64,000 nt of DNA, from the NCBI RefSeq assembly GCF_963378085.1, contig NZ_OY726395.1, forward strand, positions 1,798,001-1,862,000, read 5' to 3'. Below the pieces are notes generated by a model. It made no database searches. It saw only the letters and a program-made list of their open reading frames with translations, and had not been told where the DNA came from. Source of the stretch: Mycolicibacterium sp. MU0050 (lineage in GTDB: Bacteria > Actinomycetota > Actinomycetes > Mycobacteriales > Mycobacteriaceae). Position numbers and translations under genes: made by a program. Of this stretch, positions 1-8,142 are shown piece by piece (the stretch's first letter is position 1; each line of letters starts with the position of its first letter).

Positions 1-1
1 C

Positions 2-994
2 ATGGGGGAGCGCGACACCGGCGGCCTGTCCGGCGGCGAACTGCAACGCCTGGCCGTGGCCGGCGCGCTGGCGCGGAACCCGTCGCTGCTGATCGCCGAC
101 GAGGTGACCTCGATGGTCGATCAGGCCGGCCGCGACGCCCTGCTCGAATTGCTGTCGGGCCTGACCCAGCGGCACCCGATGAGCGTGCTGCAGATCACCC
201 ACTACGCCGGGGAGGCCGAATCTGCCAACCGTGTCGTGAGCCTGTCCGATTCCCTGGACAACACCGACATGGTCGGCACCGCCGCGCCCGGCACCACCCC
301 ACCGCTCGAGGCCGCCGCCACCACCCCGGTGATCGAGTTCGACCACGTCAGCCACGAATATGGGGCGGGTACGCCGTGGGCCAAGACGGCGCTGCGCGAT
401 ATCAGCTTCACCGTGCACGAGGGCGACGGCGTCCTCATCCACGGCGGCAACGGTTCCGGCAAGTCCACCCTGGCGTGGATCATGGCCGGCCTGATCACCC
501 CCACCTGCGGCGCGGTGCGGGTGGACGGCAAACCGGCCGCCGAGCAGTCCGGCGAGGTGGCGGTCGCCTTTCAGGCCGCGCGTCTGCAGCTGCTGCGGCC
601 CCGGGTGGACCTCGAGGTCGCCTCGGCCGCGGGGTTCGAACCCGGTGACCACGACCGGGTGGTCGCCGCGCTGGCGCGGGTCGGTCTCGACGCGGCGTTG
701 GCGCGCCGGCGCATCGACCAACTCTCCGGCGGTCAGATGCGCCGGGTGGTCCTCGCGGGCCTGCTCGCCCGCTCACCGCGGGTGCTGATCCTCGATGAGC
801 CGCTGGCCGGCGTGGACGCCGCCAATCAACGAAACCTGTTGGTGTTGCTGGAGGATCTGCGCCGCGAGACCGGCCTGACGGTGGTGGTGATCTCGCACGA
901 CTTCGTCGGCCTCGAAGGGCTGTGCCCCCGCACTCTGCACCTCAAGGACGGCGCGCTGGAACCCGCGGCGCAATCGGCGAAGGAACTGTCATGA
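2..994 (+). CDS. ECF/cobalt-type ABC transporter, fused double ATPase (5' partial)
   Basis: Energises an ECF-type vitamin or metal importer together with the EcfT protein that follows. The visible part starts in the C-terminal end of a first nucleotide-binding domain (signature LSGGE near residue 10, Walker B LLIADE, switch His in ITH). A complete second domain follows: Walker [10 protein letters not shown] about residues 148-156, LSGGQ about 241, Walker B VLILDEP about 261, ISHD switch. The reading frame runs off the left edge, so the true N-terminus lies outside. The stop overlaps the next start by ATGA, indicating translational coupling. The two-domain fusion followed by an EcfT gene matches the Rv2326c-Rv2325c arrangement of M. 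tuberculosis. The transported substrate cannot be read from the sequence because no S-component is in the window. Confidence 0.9.
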   Translation: MGERDTGGLSGGELQRLAVAGALARNPSLLIADEVTSMVDQAGRDALLELLSGLTQRHPMSVLQITHYAGEAESANRVVSLSDSLDNTDMVGTAAPGTTPPLEAAATTPVIEFDHVSHEYGAGTPWAKTALRDISFTVHEGDGVLIHGGNGSGKSTLAWIMAGLITPTCGAVRVDGKPAAEQSGEVAVAFQAARLQLLRPRVDLEVASAAGFEPGDHDRVVAALARVGLDAALARRRIDQLSGGQMRRVVLAGLLARSPRVLILDEPLAGVDAANQRNLLVLLEDLRRETGLTVVVISHDFVGLEGLCPRTLHLKDGALEPAAQSAKELS

Positions 995-1830
995 CGGCAT
1001 CGACCAAACGCCAGCGACGCCCGGTCGTGCTCCTGCGCCCGGTGCCCGGCACGTCGCCGATTCACGAATTGTGGGCCGGCACCAAGCTGCTCGTGGTCTT
1101 CACGCTCTCGGTGCTGCTCACGTTCTTCCCGGGCTGGGTGCCCATCGTCGGGGTGGGCGTGCTGGTGCTGGTGGCGATCCGGCTGGCGCGCATCTCCCGC
1201 GGTGTTCTGCCCACCATCCCGTGGTGGTTGTGGCTGCTGCTCGCGTTCGGGGCGCTGACCGCGGCCCTGGGGGCCGGCAGCCCCGAAGTGACGATCGGCT
1301 CGGTGGAGCTGGGCCTGGGCGGCCTGCTGAACTTCACCCGCATCACCCTGCTGGCGGTGGTCCTGCTGGGTCTGTGCATGTTGGTGTCCTGGACGACGAA
1401 TGTCTCCGACATCGCGCCTGCGATCGCCACCCTGGGCCGCCCGTTCAAGAAGTTGCGCCTCCCGGTCGACGACTGGGCGGTGGCCACCGCGCTCGCGTTG
1501 CGCTCGTTCCCGATGCTGCTCGACGAGTTCCGGGTGCTGTATGCGGCGCGCAGGTTACGGCCGCGGCCATACTTCCCGCGGCGAATGCGGCTGCGCCGGC
1601 TCGGTTTCGAACTCGTCGACATGCTGGCGGCGGCCATCACGGTGGCCCTGCGCCGCGGCGACGAGATGGGCGACGCGATCACCGCCCGCGGCGGCACGGG
1701 TCAGTTCTCCGCGAGCAAGGGCCGGTTCCGCCGCCGCGACGCGGTGGCCCTCGCGATCGTGTTCACCTTCTGTGCGGCGGCGATGGCGTCGGAACTGTTC
1801 GTGATGGGGACCAGCCCGGGCCGCGCCTGA
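991..1830 (+). CDS. ECF transporter transmembrane subunit EcfT (CbiQ family)
   Basis: Integral membrane coupling subunit that links the ATPase to a substrate-binding S-component. The 279-residue product has several hydrophobic segments in its first two thirds. The C-terminal half is Arg-rich and contains the two short coupling motifs typical of the family (AARRLRPRP about residue 183 and ITARGG about residue 230). These contact the ATPases in known EcfT structures. I chose the ATG that overlaps the upstream stop (ATGA); a longer reading would add an Arg-rich, non-membrane leader. Length is close to Rv2325c. Forms one operon with the preceding ATPase. Confidence 0.88.
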   Translation: MTASTKRQRRPVVLLRPVPGTSPIHELWAGTKLLVVFTLSVLLTFFPGWVPIVGVGVLVLVAIRLARISRGVLPTIPWWLWLLLAFGALTAALGAGSPEVTIGSVELGLGGLLNFTRITLLAVVLLGLCMLVSWTTNVSDIAPAIATLGRPFKKLRLPVDDWAVATALALRSFPMLLDEFRVLYAARRLRPRPYFPRRMRLRRLGFELVDMLAAAITVALRRGDEMGDAITARGGTGQFSASKGRFRRRDAVALAIVFTFCAAAMASELFVMGTSPGRA

Positions 1831-1851
1831 CGGGGCCGCCGTCGCCCGCGG

Positions 1852-1879
1852 ATGAGAGCTCTCTCATCCGGGTTTCATC
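1852..1879. promoter_or_regulatory. 11-bp-phased ATGAG/CTCATC operator-like motif
   Basis: ATGAG at 1852-1856, CTCATC at 1863-1868 and TTCATC at 1874-1879 lie exactly 11 bp apart, inside a larger palindrome (GATGAGAG-CT-CTCTCATC, 1851-1868). It sits 34-61 bp before the phosphotransferase start. Direct repeats with 11-bp phase are typical of OmpR/PhoP-family response-regulator sites. The same ATGAG-N6-CTCATC unit recurs before the small secreted protein at 3204. The responsible regulator is not in the window. Confidence 0.55.
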
Positions 1880-1912
1880 TCCAACACCGCCAGGCCGGTC
1901 AGGGTGGAAGAC

Positions 1913-3166
1913 ATGTCCGTCCCCGCCCTGGAACTGCTGCTGGGGCCGGACGCCGCCGCCATTCTCGCGGCCGCCGCCGGCGCCTACGACGCGGACCTGA
2001 CGGCCCTGCGGGTCGCCGACGCGCACGTCGCGCCGACCGGCGGCGTCCGGGTCCGCTACCTCGCGGATGTCCGTCGCGCCGACGGCGGCGTGCGCCGCGA
2101 GGTGTTCGTCGCCGCCACCGGCGACCGCATCCCGGCCGGTGCGGCGGTGCTGGCCGGTGAGTTCGCCGGCGCATCCGTCGAGGTCGGCGTGTGGCGCTGG
2201 TCCCAGGACCCGGCGCTGCCGGGGATGGCGGTGATCAACGATCCGGCCCGGCTCGCCGAGGTGTTCGAGGCCGCCGGGTTGGTGCCGCCGCCGGACCCGC
2301 GGGTGACCGTGCGCGCCTATCGGCCCGGTCAGCGCGCCGTGGTGGAGGTCGCCTCGGCAACCGTGCCGGCGGCCCGACGCTGGTTCGTGAAGCTGGTGCG
2401 CCCCGAGACGGTGGCGGACCTGCAGCTCCGACACCGACTGCTCGGCGCGACGCTGCCGGTGCCGCCGGTCGCGGCCGCCGACGAGCGCGGCTTGATCGTG
2501 TTGCCCGAGGCGCCGGGCACCGTCCTGCGGCAGGCGATCGACGCCGACGCGGCGCTGCCGTCGCCGCGGGCGCTGAGCGAGGTCCTGGACGCGTTGCCGA
2601 CGCGGCTGCTGGACCTGCCGGCCCGGCGCGGGCACCTGCAGCGCATCGAGGATTCCGCGCGGGTCCTGGAACTCACCGGTACCCGCGGCCCGGGGGAGCT
2701 GGCGCAGCTGCGAGCGTCGGTAGCCGACCAATTGCGTTCGGCGGCAACCGATGCGCGCGGCACCGTCGTGCCCGTGCACGGTGACTTCTACGAGGCTCAG
2801 GTGCTGGTCGACGACGGGCGGGTCAGCGGGATCATCGACGTCGATTCCGCGGGTCCCGGTGAGCGGGTCGACGAATGGGCCAACCTGCTGGGGCACCTGT
2901 CGGTGTTCGGCCTCGGCAACCCGCGGGCGGCGGCCTACGGCGCCGAGGTGCTGGCCCACGTCCGGTCGCAGACCGACGCCGAGGACCTGGCCGTGCGGAC
3001 GGCGGCGGTGGTGTTCGGCCTGGCGACCGGCCCGTTCCGCACCCAGCGCGAGGACTGGGTGCAGCGCACCCGCCAACGTCTCGAGCTGTCCCGACGGTGG
3101 TTGACGAGCATGAGAACTCACTCATCTGCGGCTCCCGCGGCCCTCATCTTCGCCACCGACGATTGA
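1913..3166 (+). CDS. aminoglycoside-phosphotransferase-family (APH) kinase-like protein
   Basis: A 417-residue protein whose second half has the APH/choline-kinase fold signature. The catalytic loop HGDFYEAQ is at about residues 288-295, followed by IIDVD (metal-binding Asp) at about 308-311 and a WANLLGHL helix. The N-terminal half, roughly 130 residues rich in Ala and Val, precedes the kinase fold and is unassigned. Substrate unknown; antibiotic resistance should not be assumed because this family includes many small-molecule and maltose kinases. I chose the ATG at 1913 over the in-frame GTG at 1904 because GGTGGAAG lies just upstream of the ATG. Its last codons contain the regulatory repeat shared with the next gene, so the two are probably co-regulated. 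Confidence 0.75.
   Translation: MSVPALELLLGPDAAAILAAAAGAYDADLTALRVADAHVAPTGGVRVRYLADVRRADGGVRREVFVAATGDRIPAGAAVLAGEFAGASVEVGVWRWSQDPALPGMAVINDPARLAEVFEAAGLVPPPDPRVTVRAYRPGQRAVVEVASATVPAARRWFVKLVRPETVADLQLRHRLLGATLPVPPVAAADERGLIVLPEAPGTVLRQAIDADAALPSPRALSEVLDALPTRLLDLPARRGHLQRIEDSARVLELTGTRGPGELAQLRASVADQLRSAATDARGTVVPVHGDFYEAQVLVDDGRVSGIIDVDSAGPGERVDEWANLLGHLSVFGLGNPRAAAYGAEVLAHVRSQTDAEDLAVRTAAVVFGLATGPFRTQREDWVQRTRQRLELSRRWLTSMRTHSSAAPAALIFATDD
3110..3148. promoter_or_regulatory. second copy of the ATGAG/CTCATC 11-bp-phased motif
   Basis: ATGAG at 3110-3114, CTCATC at 3121-3126, a degenerate CTCCCG at 3132-3137 and CTCATC at 3143-3148 are all in 11-bp register. The motif is embedded in the last codons of the phosphotransferase gene and lies 56-94 bp upstream of the small secreted protein. 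The ATGAG-N6-CTCATC core is the same as at 1852-1868, suggesting a shared response regulator. Confidence 0.55.
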
Positions 3167-3203
3167 ACTGTAAGAACGAAACCCGCCGAACTAGGAGAGC
3201 ACC

Positions 3204-3461
3204 ATGCAACGCCCAGCCCACTGGAAAGTCGTCACGGTCGGTGTGGCCCTGACCGGTCTCGGCATCGCCGGTGCCGGTGCCGCCGCGGCGGCCGACGCGC
3301 CGGCGCCCACCGCCGGCACCGCGAGCATCGAGGCGCCGCTGCACGCCGGTGCGCCGCAGGTCGAGTTCGCCGCGATGAACGACGACTGGACCGACACCTA
3401 CTGGGACGACGTCAGCTACCAGAGCCACGACGACTGGAGCGACACCTACTGGGACGACTGA
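3204..3461 (+). CDS. small secreted protein with DDW-DTYWDD repeats
   Basis: An 85-residue product with a clear Sec-type signal: a basic start with hydrophobic core to about residue 25 and an AAAAADAPAP cleavage region near residue 30. The mature part is about 55 residues. It ends in two copies of the decapeptide DDW(T/S)DTYWDD (residues 60-69 and 76-85) separated by VSYQSH. It has no cysteines and is strongly acidic and aromatic. The start has a good ribosome site (AGGAGAGCACC before the ATG). A perfect terminator follows and the phased repeat precedes, so it is a regulated single-gene unit. Function not recognised; a cell-surface, metal- or envelope-stress role is only a guess. Confidence 0.8.
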   Translation: MQRPAHWKVVTVGVALTGLGIAGAGAAAAADAPAPTAGTASIEAPLHAGAPQVEFAAMNDDWTDTYWDDVSYQSHDDWSDTYWDD

Positions 3462-3479
3462 CCCGCACCGGTTCGACGA

Positions 3480-3512
3480 GGACGCGTACCCGCCCGGGTA
3501 CGCGTCCTTTCT
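3480..3512 (+). terminator. Rho-independent terminator
   Basis: Perfect 12-bp stem (GGACGCGTACCC at 3480-3491 and GGGTACGCGTCC at 3496-3507), 4-nt loop GCCC, then TTTCT. It begins 18 bp after the small secreted protein's stop. Confidence 0.9.
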
Positions 3513-3569
3513 GCGTCGGCCCGGCGGATATGCCGCCGTTTCGGCATCCGCAGTGCAAGGGTGGTGGGC

Positions 3570-5033
3570 ATGTCTACTGCCGACACCTCCACCGGCCCCC
3601 AGGACCGCACGGTATTCGGGCATCCCATCGGTTTGACCAACCTGTTCGGTGTCGAACTGTGGGAACGGTTCTCGTTCTACGGGATGCTCACCATCCTCGG
3701 CTACTACCTGTACTACTCGGTCACCGACGGCGGTCTCGGCCTGGCGCAGAGCACCGCGACGGGCATCGTCGGCGCGTACGGCGGCCTGGTGTACCTGTCG
3801 ACCGTCCTGGGTGGCTGGATCGCCGACCGAGTCCTGGGGATGGAGCGCACCGTCTTCTACGGCGGCATCGTGGTGATGGCCGGGCACATCGCGCTGGCGG
3901 TGTTGCCCGGCATGACCGGGGTGGGCGTCGGGCTGGTGCTGGTGGCGCTGGGTTCGGGAGCCTTGAAGGCCAACGCGTCCTCGCTGCTGGGCACGCTGTA
4001 CGCCAAGGGCGACCCGCGCGCCGACGGCGGTTTCACGCTGTTCTACCTCGGCATCAACATGGGCGCGTTCGCGGGGCCGCTGATCACCGGCCTGCTGCAG
4101 ACCCGGGTCGGTTTCCACTGGGGCTTCGGCGCGGCCGCGGTCGGGATGGCGCTGGGGCTGGCGCAATACGTGTTCTTCCGGCGCAACCTCGGCTCGCACG
4201 GTCGCGACGTGCCGAACCCGTTGCCGCGCAGCGCCGTCGGCAAGAGCTTGGCGGTGATCGCCGCGGCGATCGTCGTCATCGTCGCGGTCATCGCGCTGGG
4301 CTGGGTGACGCTGGCGAACCTGTCGCAGGTGACCACCCTGGTGATCGCGCTGGCCTCGATCGCGTACTTCGTGATCATGCTGACCAATTCGCGGGTGACA
4401 ACCGTGGAACGCACCCGGGTGCGCGCTTTCATCCCGCTGTTCGTCGCCAACGCCGTGTTCTGGTCGCTGTTCCAGCAGATCTTCACGGTGCTGGCGGTCT
4501 ACTCCGACGAGCGGATGAACTGGTCGGTGTTCGGTTGGACGGCGCCGTCGAACTGGATCGGCTCGTTCGAACCGGTGTGGATCATCCTGCTCTCACCGCT
4601 GTTCGCGATCATGTGGACGCGGTTGGGCAACCGGGCGCCCACCACGCCGCGCAAGTTCGCCTACGGCGTCATCGGAATGGGTTTGGCGTTTCTGTGTTTC
4701 GTGCCGCTGGCGGGTACGGCGGGCCGCTCGGTGCCGGTGCTGATCGTCGCGGCGATCATGGCGGTCTTCGCGATCTCGGAGTTGCTGCTGTCGCCCATCG
4801 GGTTGTCGGTGACCACCAAGCTGGCGCCGGAGGCGTTCCGTGCGCAGATGATGGCGCTGTACTTCTTCTCGGTGGGGCTCGGCACGGCGATGTCCGGGGT
4901 GCTGGCCGGATACTACGACGCGGCCCGCGAGTTCGCGTACTTCGGCATCCTCGGTGCCGTGGCGGTGGTGGTCGGCGTGCTGGTTCTCGCCGTGGCCCCG
5001 TGGATCAGCCGGCACATGGAGGGCGTGCATTAG
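3570..5033 (+). CDS. POT-family proton-coupled oligopeptide transporter
   Basis: Imports di- and tripeptides with protons across the cytoplasmic membrane. The 487-residue product has the length and hydrophobic profile of a 14-helix major-facilitator POT protein. It carries the ExxER motif in helix 1 (ELWERFSFYG, residues 29-38) and the signature GGWIADRVLG at about residues 87-96. I use the ATG at 3570, preceded by AGGGTGG, over the GTG three codons upstream. It is monocistronic: a terminator lies before it and a convergent gene ends 4 bp into its 3' end (the stops overlap at 5030-5033). Confidence 0.9.
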   Translation: MSTADTSTGPQDRTVFGHPIGLTNLFGVELWERFSFYGMLTILGYYLYYSVTDGGLGLAQSTATGIVGAYGGLVYLSTVLGGWIADRVLGMERTVFYGGIVVMAGHIALAVLPGMTGVGVGLVLVALGSGALKANASSLLGTLYAKGDPRADGGFTLFYLGINMGAFAGPLITGLLQTRVGFHWGFGAAAVGMALGLAQYVFFRRNLGSHGRDVPNPLPRSAVGKSLAVIAAAIVVIVAVIALGWVTLANLSQVTTLVIALASIAYFVIMLTNSRVTTVERTRVRAFIPLFVANAVFWSLFQQIFTVLAVYSDERMNWSVFGWTAPSNWIGSFEPVWIILLSPLFAIMWTRLGNRAPTTPRKFAYGVIGMGLAFLCFVPLAGTAGRSVPVLIVAAIMAVFAISELLLSPIGLSVTTKLAPEAFRAQMMALYFFSVGLGTAMSGVLAGYYDAAREFAYFGILGAVAVVVGVLVLAVAPWISRHMEGVH

Positions 5034-6340
5034 CGCGAGGCGGCGGTGTTCGCGGCCGCCTGCGCCTGCTGCAGCGCATCCTGGACCGGCAGGCGGCCCA
5101 GGAACATCTCGTCGAAATACGGCTTGAGCGCGGCGAAACCGGCGGGGAACCCCGTGCCGCCCGGCGCGCTCAGGCGGGGGCCGTCGAGCACGTCGAAGAA
5201 CGGGCTGACGTCGACCCCACGCCGCGCCCAGTAGTCGTGGTAGACCGGCTGCGCGCCCAGCACGGCCGGGATGGCGGCGCCGCCGGCGCCGAGGTGGGCG
5301 TTGCCCTCCGTGCTGCCCAGCCAGGCCAGCACCCGGCGCGTCGTCTCGGGGTGCCGGGTGGCCGAATTGCCCGCGGCGGCAATCCCGTTGGTGACGCTGA
5401 CCCGTCCGGCCGGGCCGCGCGGCAGCAGCGCGACGCCCCAGTCGAAGTCGGCCTGGGCGACGTTGGCCAGGTTGTAGGTGCCCGACTGGAACAGCGCCAT
5501 CCGGCCGGCCAGGAACTGATTGCGGGAGAAGTCGCCGTTGTCGTTGGTGGCCGAGGCCGGCGGCGCCGCGCGGTCGGTGTTGATCAACCTGGTCAGGTAC
5601 TCGAACGCCGTTGCGGCCTGCGGGTTGTCGAACACGAAGCGGTCGCCCGAGGAGAACTCGCCGCCCGCCGAGCCGATGAAGTTCAGGTAGATGCCCTGCA
5701 GGTCGTTGGCAGCGTTGTAGCCCCACTGGCGGATGCGGCCCGGGTCGAATCCCGGGGTGCCGGCGTGCCGACCCTGTGCGTCGAGGGTCAGCCGCATCGC
5801 CAGCGGGCGCAGCGTGTCGTCGGCGGTGCCCCAGCTCAGGTCGTCGAGGTCGGCCGGGTCCACGCCGGCGCGCCGCAGCAACTCGGTGTTGTAGTACAGC
5901 GCGATACCGGCGTCGGTCAGTTGTGGTACGCCCCAAAGGGTTTGGTCGCGGGTGAACTGCTCGACCACCGACGGCTCCCAGTCGGGTGCGGGCGTGATGG
6001 GGAGCAGGCGCCCGCTGTCGGCGTAGCCGGCGAAGTAGGCGTTGCTGATCCAGAAGATGTCGTCGGCGCTGCCGCCGGCCACGTCGGTGCGCAGCGAGTC
6101 GAAGTAGCCGGCATAGGCGACGACGTTGATCCGCACCTCGATGTCGGGATTGGCCGCGGTGAACGCGTCCAGGGACTGCCGGTAGGCGCCCGCCACCTGC
6201 TCATCCCACAGCCGCAGGGTCAGCAGCGTGCGCCCCGCCGGCGCCACCTCCCGGCCCAGCCACACCGCCGCCGCCAGCAGGCTCACGATCACCCCGAGTA
6301 CGCCCAACGCGAACAGCGTCGAAAACCGCAGCCTAACCAT
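5030..6340 (-). CDS. uspC: UspC-like sugar ABC transporter substrate-binding protein
   Basis: Extracytoplasmic binding protein of an amino-sugar type ABC importer (SBP family 1, as UspC of M. tuberculosis). The 436-residue product starts with an N-terminal membrane anchor (residues about 5-22) and lacks a lipobox Cys. It continues into a typical sugar-binding fold (LLTLRLWDEQVAGAYRQSL, then ADDIFWISNAYFAGYADSGRLLPI). The reading frame is open up to 6439, but the ATG at 6340 has GGAG at correct spacing and gives the signal/anchor at the N-terminus. Third gene of the usp set, about 100 bp after the second permease. Length, gene order and neighbourhood to tldD/pmbA match Rv2316-Rv2318. Confidence 0.83.
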   Translation of the reverse strand: MVRLRFSTLFALGVLGVIVSLLAAAVWLGREVAPAGRTLLTLRLWDEQVAGAYRQSLDAFTAANPDIEVRINVVAYAGYFDSLRTDVAGGSADDIFWISNAYFAGYADSGRLLPITPAPDWEPSVVEQFTRDQTLWGVPQLTDAGIALYYNTELLRRAGVDPADLDDLSWGTADDTLRPLAMRLTLDAQGRHAGTPGFDPGRIRQWGYNAANDLQGIYLNFIGSAGGEFSSGDRFVFDNPQAATAFEYLTRLINTDRAAPPASATNDNGDFSRNQFLAGRMALFQSGTYNLANVAQADFDWGVALLPRGPAGRVSVTNGIAAAGNSATRHPETTRRVLAWLGSTEGNAHLGAGGAAIPAVLGAQPVYHDYWARRGVDVSPFFDVLDGPRLSAPGGTGFPAGFAALKPYFDEMFLGRLPVQDALQQAQAAANTAASR

Positions 6341-6439
6341 GCTGCGGCTCCGCGGCCCACTCGCCGAAACCGACGAAATGCCCGATTCCTCTCGCACAAA
6401 CCGGCCCAAAGGTGAGTTTGGGCGCACCTCGGGGGGCAC

Positions 6440-7255
6440 TCATTTGAGCCCCGTGAGGACGATGGAGCGGGCGATGTGCCGCTGGGAGGCGAGGAAGAGG
6501 ACGATCAGCGGCGCCATCGCCAGGGTCGTGGCGGCCATCACGAGCGTCCACTGCGCGTTGTACTGCGACTGCAGCCCCGCGGTGGCCACCGTGAGCACCC
6601 GCCATTGCGACCCGCTGGTGATCACCAGCGGCCACATGAACGAATTCCATTGCGAGACCACCGTGATCAACGCCAACGTCACCAGGATCGGCCGCGACGA
6701 CGGCAGCACCACATGCACCAGCACGTCCAGGGTGTTGGCGCCGTCGATGCGGGCCGCGCGTTCCAGGTCCCGGGGAATCCCGCGAAAGTGCTCGCGCAGC
6801 AGGAAGATCGCGTAGGGCGAGCCGAACACGAACGGCAACACCAACGCCCAGAACGTGTTCCGCAACCCGAGCTGGGCCATCATCAGATACAGCGGCACCA
6901 CCGTCACGGTCGCCGGCACCATCAGCGTCGCGATGTACACCCAGAACAGCGCGTCGCGGCCGGGAAACTCCAGCCGCGCGAAGGCGTAGGCCGCCAACAC
7001 CGAGAACGTCAGCTGTCCCACCAGGATGACCGCGGTCATCAGCGCCGTCACCACCAGCGCGCGGCCGAAGCCGAAACCCGCCAGCCCGGTGTAGTTCTCC
7101 AGCGTCGGCGGGTCGGGCCAGGACAGCGGCGACCCGGCGGCGAACTGCTCGGCCGAGGTCAACGACGTCAGCAGTCCCAGCGCGAACGGCGCCAGCGTGA
7201 TCACCGCGCCCACCGCCAGTCCCAGGTAGACCAGCCACAACCTAGGTGAGGTCAT
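6440..7255 (-). CDS. uspB: UspB-like sugar ABC transporter permease
   Basis: Inner-membrane permease of the MalG/carbohydrate-uptake CUT1 type, 271 residues with six predicted membrane segments. The EAA-loop segment, which docks the ATPase, reads FRGIPRDLERAARIDGANTLDVLV-like (about residues 160-185), with the family's usual E/R-A-A-x-I-D-G-A core. It overlaps the end of uspA by 14 bp, so translation is coupled. The M. tuberculosis UspB protein has almost the same length. Confidence 0.88.
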   Translation of the reverse strand: MTSPRLWLVYLGLAVGAVITLAPFALGLLTSLTSAEQFAAGSPLSWPDPPTLENYTGLAGFGFGRALVVTALMTAVILVGQLTFSVLAAYAFARLEFPGRDALFWVYIATLMVPATVTVVPLYLMMAQLGLRNTFWALVLPFVFGSPYAIFLLREHFRGIPRDLERAARIDGANTLDVLVHVVLPSSRPILVTLALITVVSQWNSFMWPLVITSGSQWRVLTVATAGLQSQYNAQWTLVMAATTLAMAPLIVLFLASQRHIARSIVLTGLK

Positions 7256-8111
7256 AGCTGATCCGTTTCCGGAAGTACAGGTGCTGCGCCACCGTGATGC
7301 CGACCAGGATGACGAACAGCACCAGCGCCATCACCGCGGCCCGCCCGATCGCGGCCGCGCCGAACGCCTCGGCGTAGATCCGGTGCGCCACCAGATCGGT
7401 GCGGTGCTGCGGGCCGCCGGCGGTGAGCGCGTAGACGGTGTCGAAGACCTGCGCGGCGCTGATCACCCCGGTCACCGCAACGAAGAACAGCGTGGGCCGC
7501 ATCATCGGCAGCGTGATGCGCCAGAACCGCTGCCACGACGACGCCCCGTCGATCTCCGCGGCGGCCAGGACCTGCGGCGGAATCGCCAGCATCCCCGCTA
7601 CGAAGAACAACGTCGTGTAACCCACCCCGGACCACACCGTCACGGCCGAGACCACCGGCAGCGCCAGGCCCGGGTCGGTCAGCCAGTCGATCTGTCGGCC
7701 GAGCACCGTGGCGACGGCACCGTCGGTGGGCGCCAGGATCCAGCGCCACAGCACGGCGATCGCCAGCGGCGCACACACCCAGGGCAGGACATAGATGGTC
7801 CGAAACGCCCCGCTGCCCGGCAATTCCCGCGCCAGCAGGGTCGCGGCCACCAGGCCGAGCGCCATTTGCGTCGGCACCACCAGCGCGATGAACGCCACGG
7901 TGACCAGCAGCGAGTTGCCGAACACCGGGTCCGCCAGCACCGAGCGCCAATTGTCCAGTCCCACATAGCTGATGGGCCCCAGCAGGTCCCAGCGGTGCAG
8001 GCTCAGCCACACCACCACCAGCATCGGCAGCAGCAGGAAGGCCAGGACGCCGAACAGGCTGGGCGCCAACAACGCATAGCCCACAGCCGTGGATCGCGCG
8101 CGCCTGGACAT
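7242..8111 (-). CDS. uspA: UspA-like sugar ABC transporter permease
   Basis: MalF-type permease partner of the following gene, 289 residues with about six membrane helices. The coupling loop contains VLAAAEIDGASSWQRFWRIT-like residues (A-E-I-D-G-A core). I place the start at the ATG 8111 (MSRRARSTAVGYALL), because the upstream open frame is Arg/Ser/Pro-rich and not membrane-like; the length then agrees with UspA. Divergent from the PucR gene, 31 bp apart, so the two promoters must overlap. No ATP-binding subunit is encoded in this operon, as in the M. tuberculosis locus, so it must borrow one from elsewhere. Confidence 0.87.
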   Translation of the reverse strand: MSRRARSTAVGYALLAPSLFGVLAFLLLPMLVVVWLSLHRWDLLGPISYVGLDNWRSVLADPVFGNSLLVTVAFIALVVPTQMALGLVAATLLARELPGSGAFRTIYVLPWVCAPLAIAVLWRWILAPTDGAVATVLGRQIDWLTDPGLALPVVSAVTVWSGVGYTTLFFVAGMLAIPPQVLAAAEIDGASSWQRFWRITLPMMRPTLFFVAVTGVISAAQVFDTVYALTAGGPQHRTDLVAHRIYAEAFGAAAIGRAAVMALVLFVILVGITVAQHLYFRKRISYDLT

Positions 8112-8142
8112 GGGGACATTAAACGCTGGATAGGCTGCGAAG

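Noticed and set aside
1913..3166. Phosphotransferase as an antibiotic-resistance gene
   Set aside because: APH-fold motifs are present but nothing specific to aminoglycoside or macrolide enzymes; family name alone is not evidence.
3530..6415. 961-codon open frame on the + strand across the POT gene and uspC
   Set aside because: Runs out of frame through two recognisable genes on opposite strands; Arg/Gly-rich composition is a high-GC artefact.
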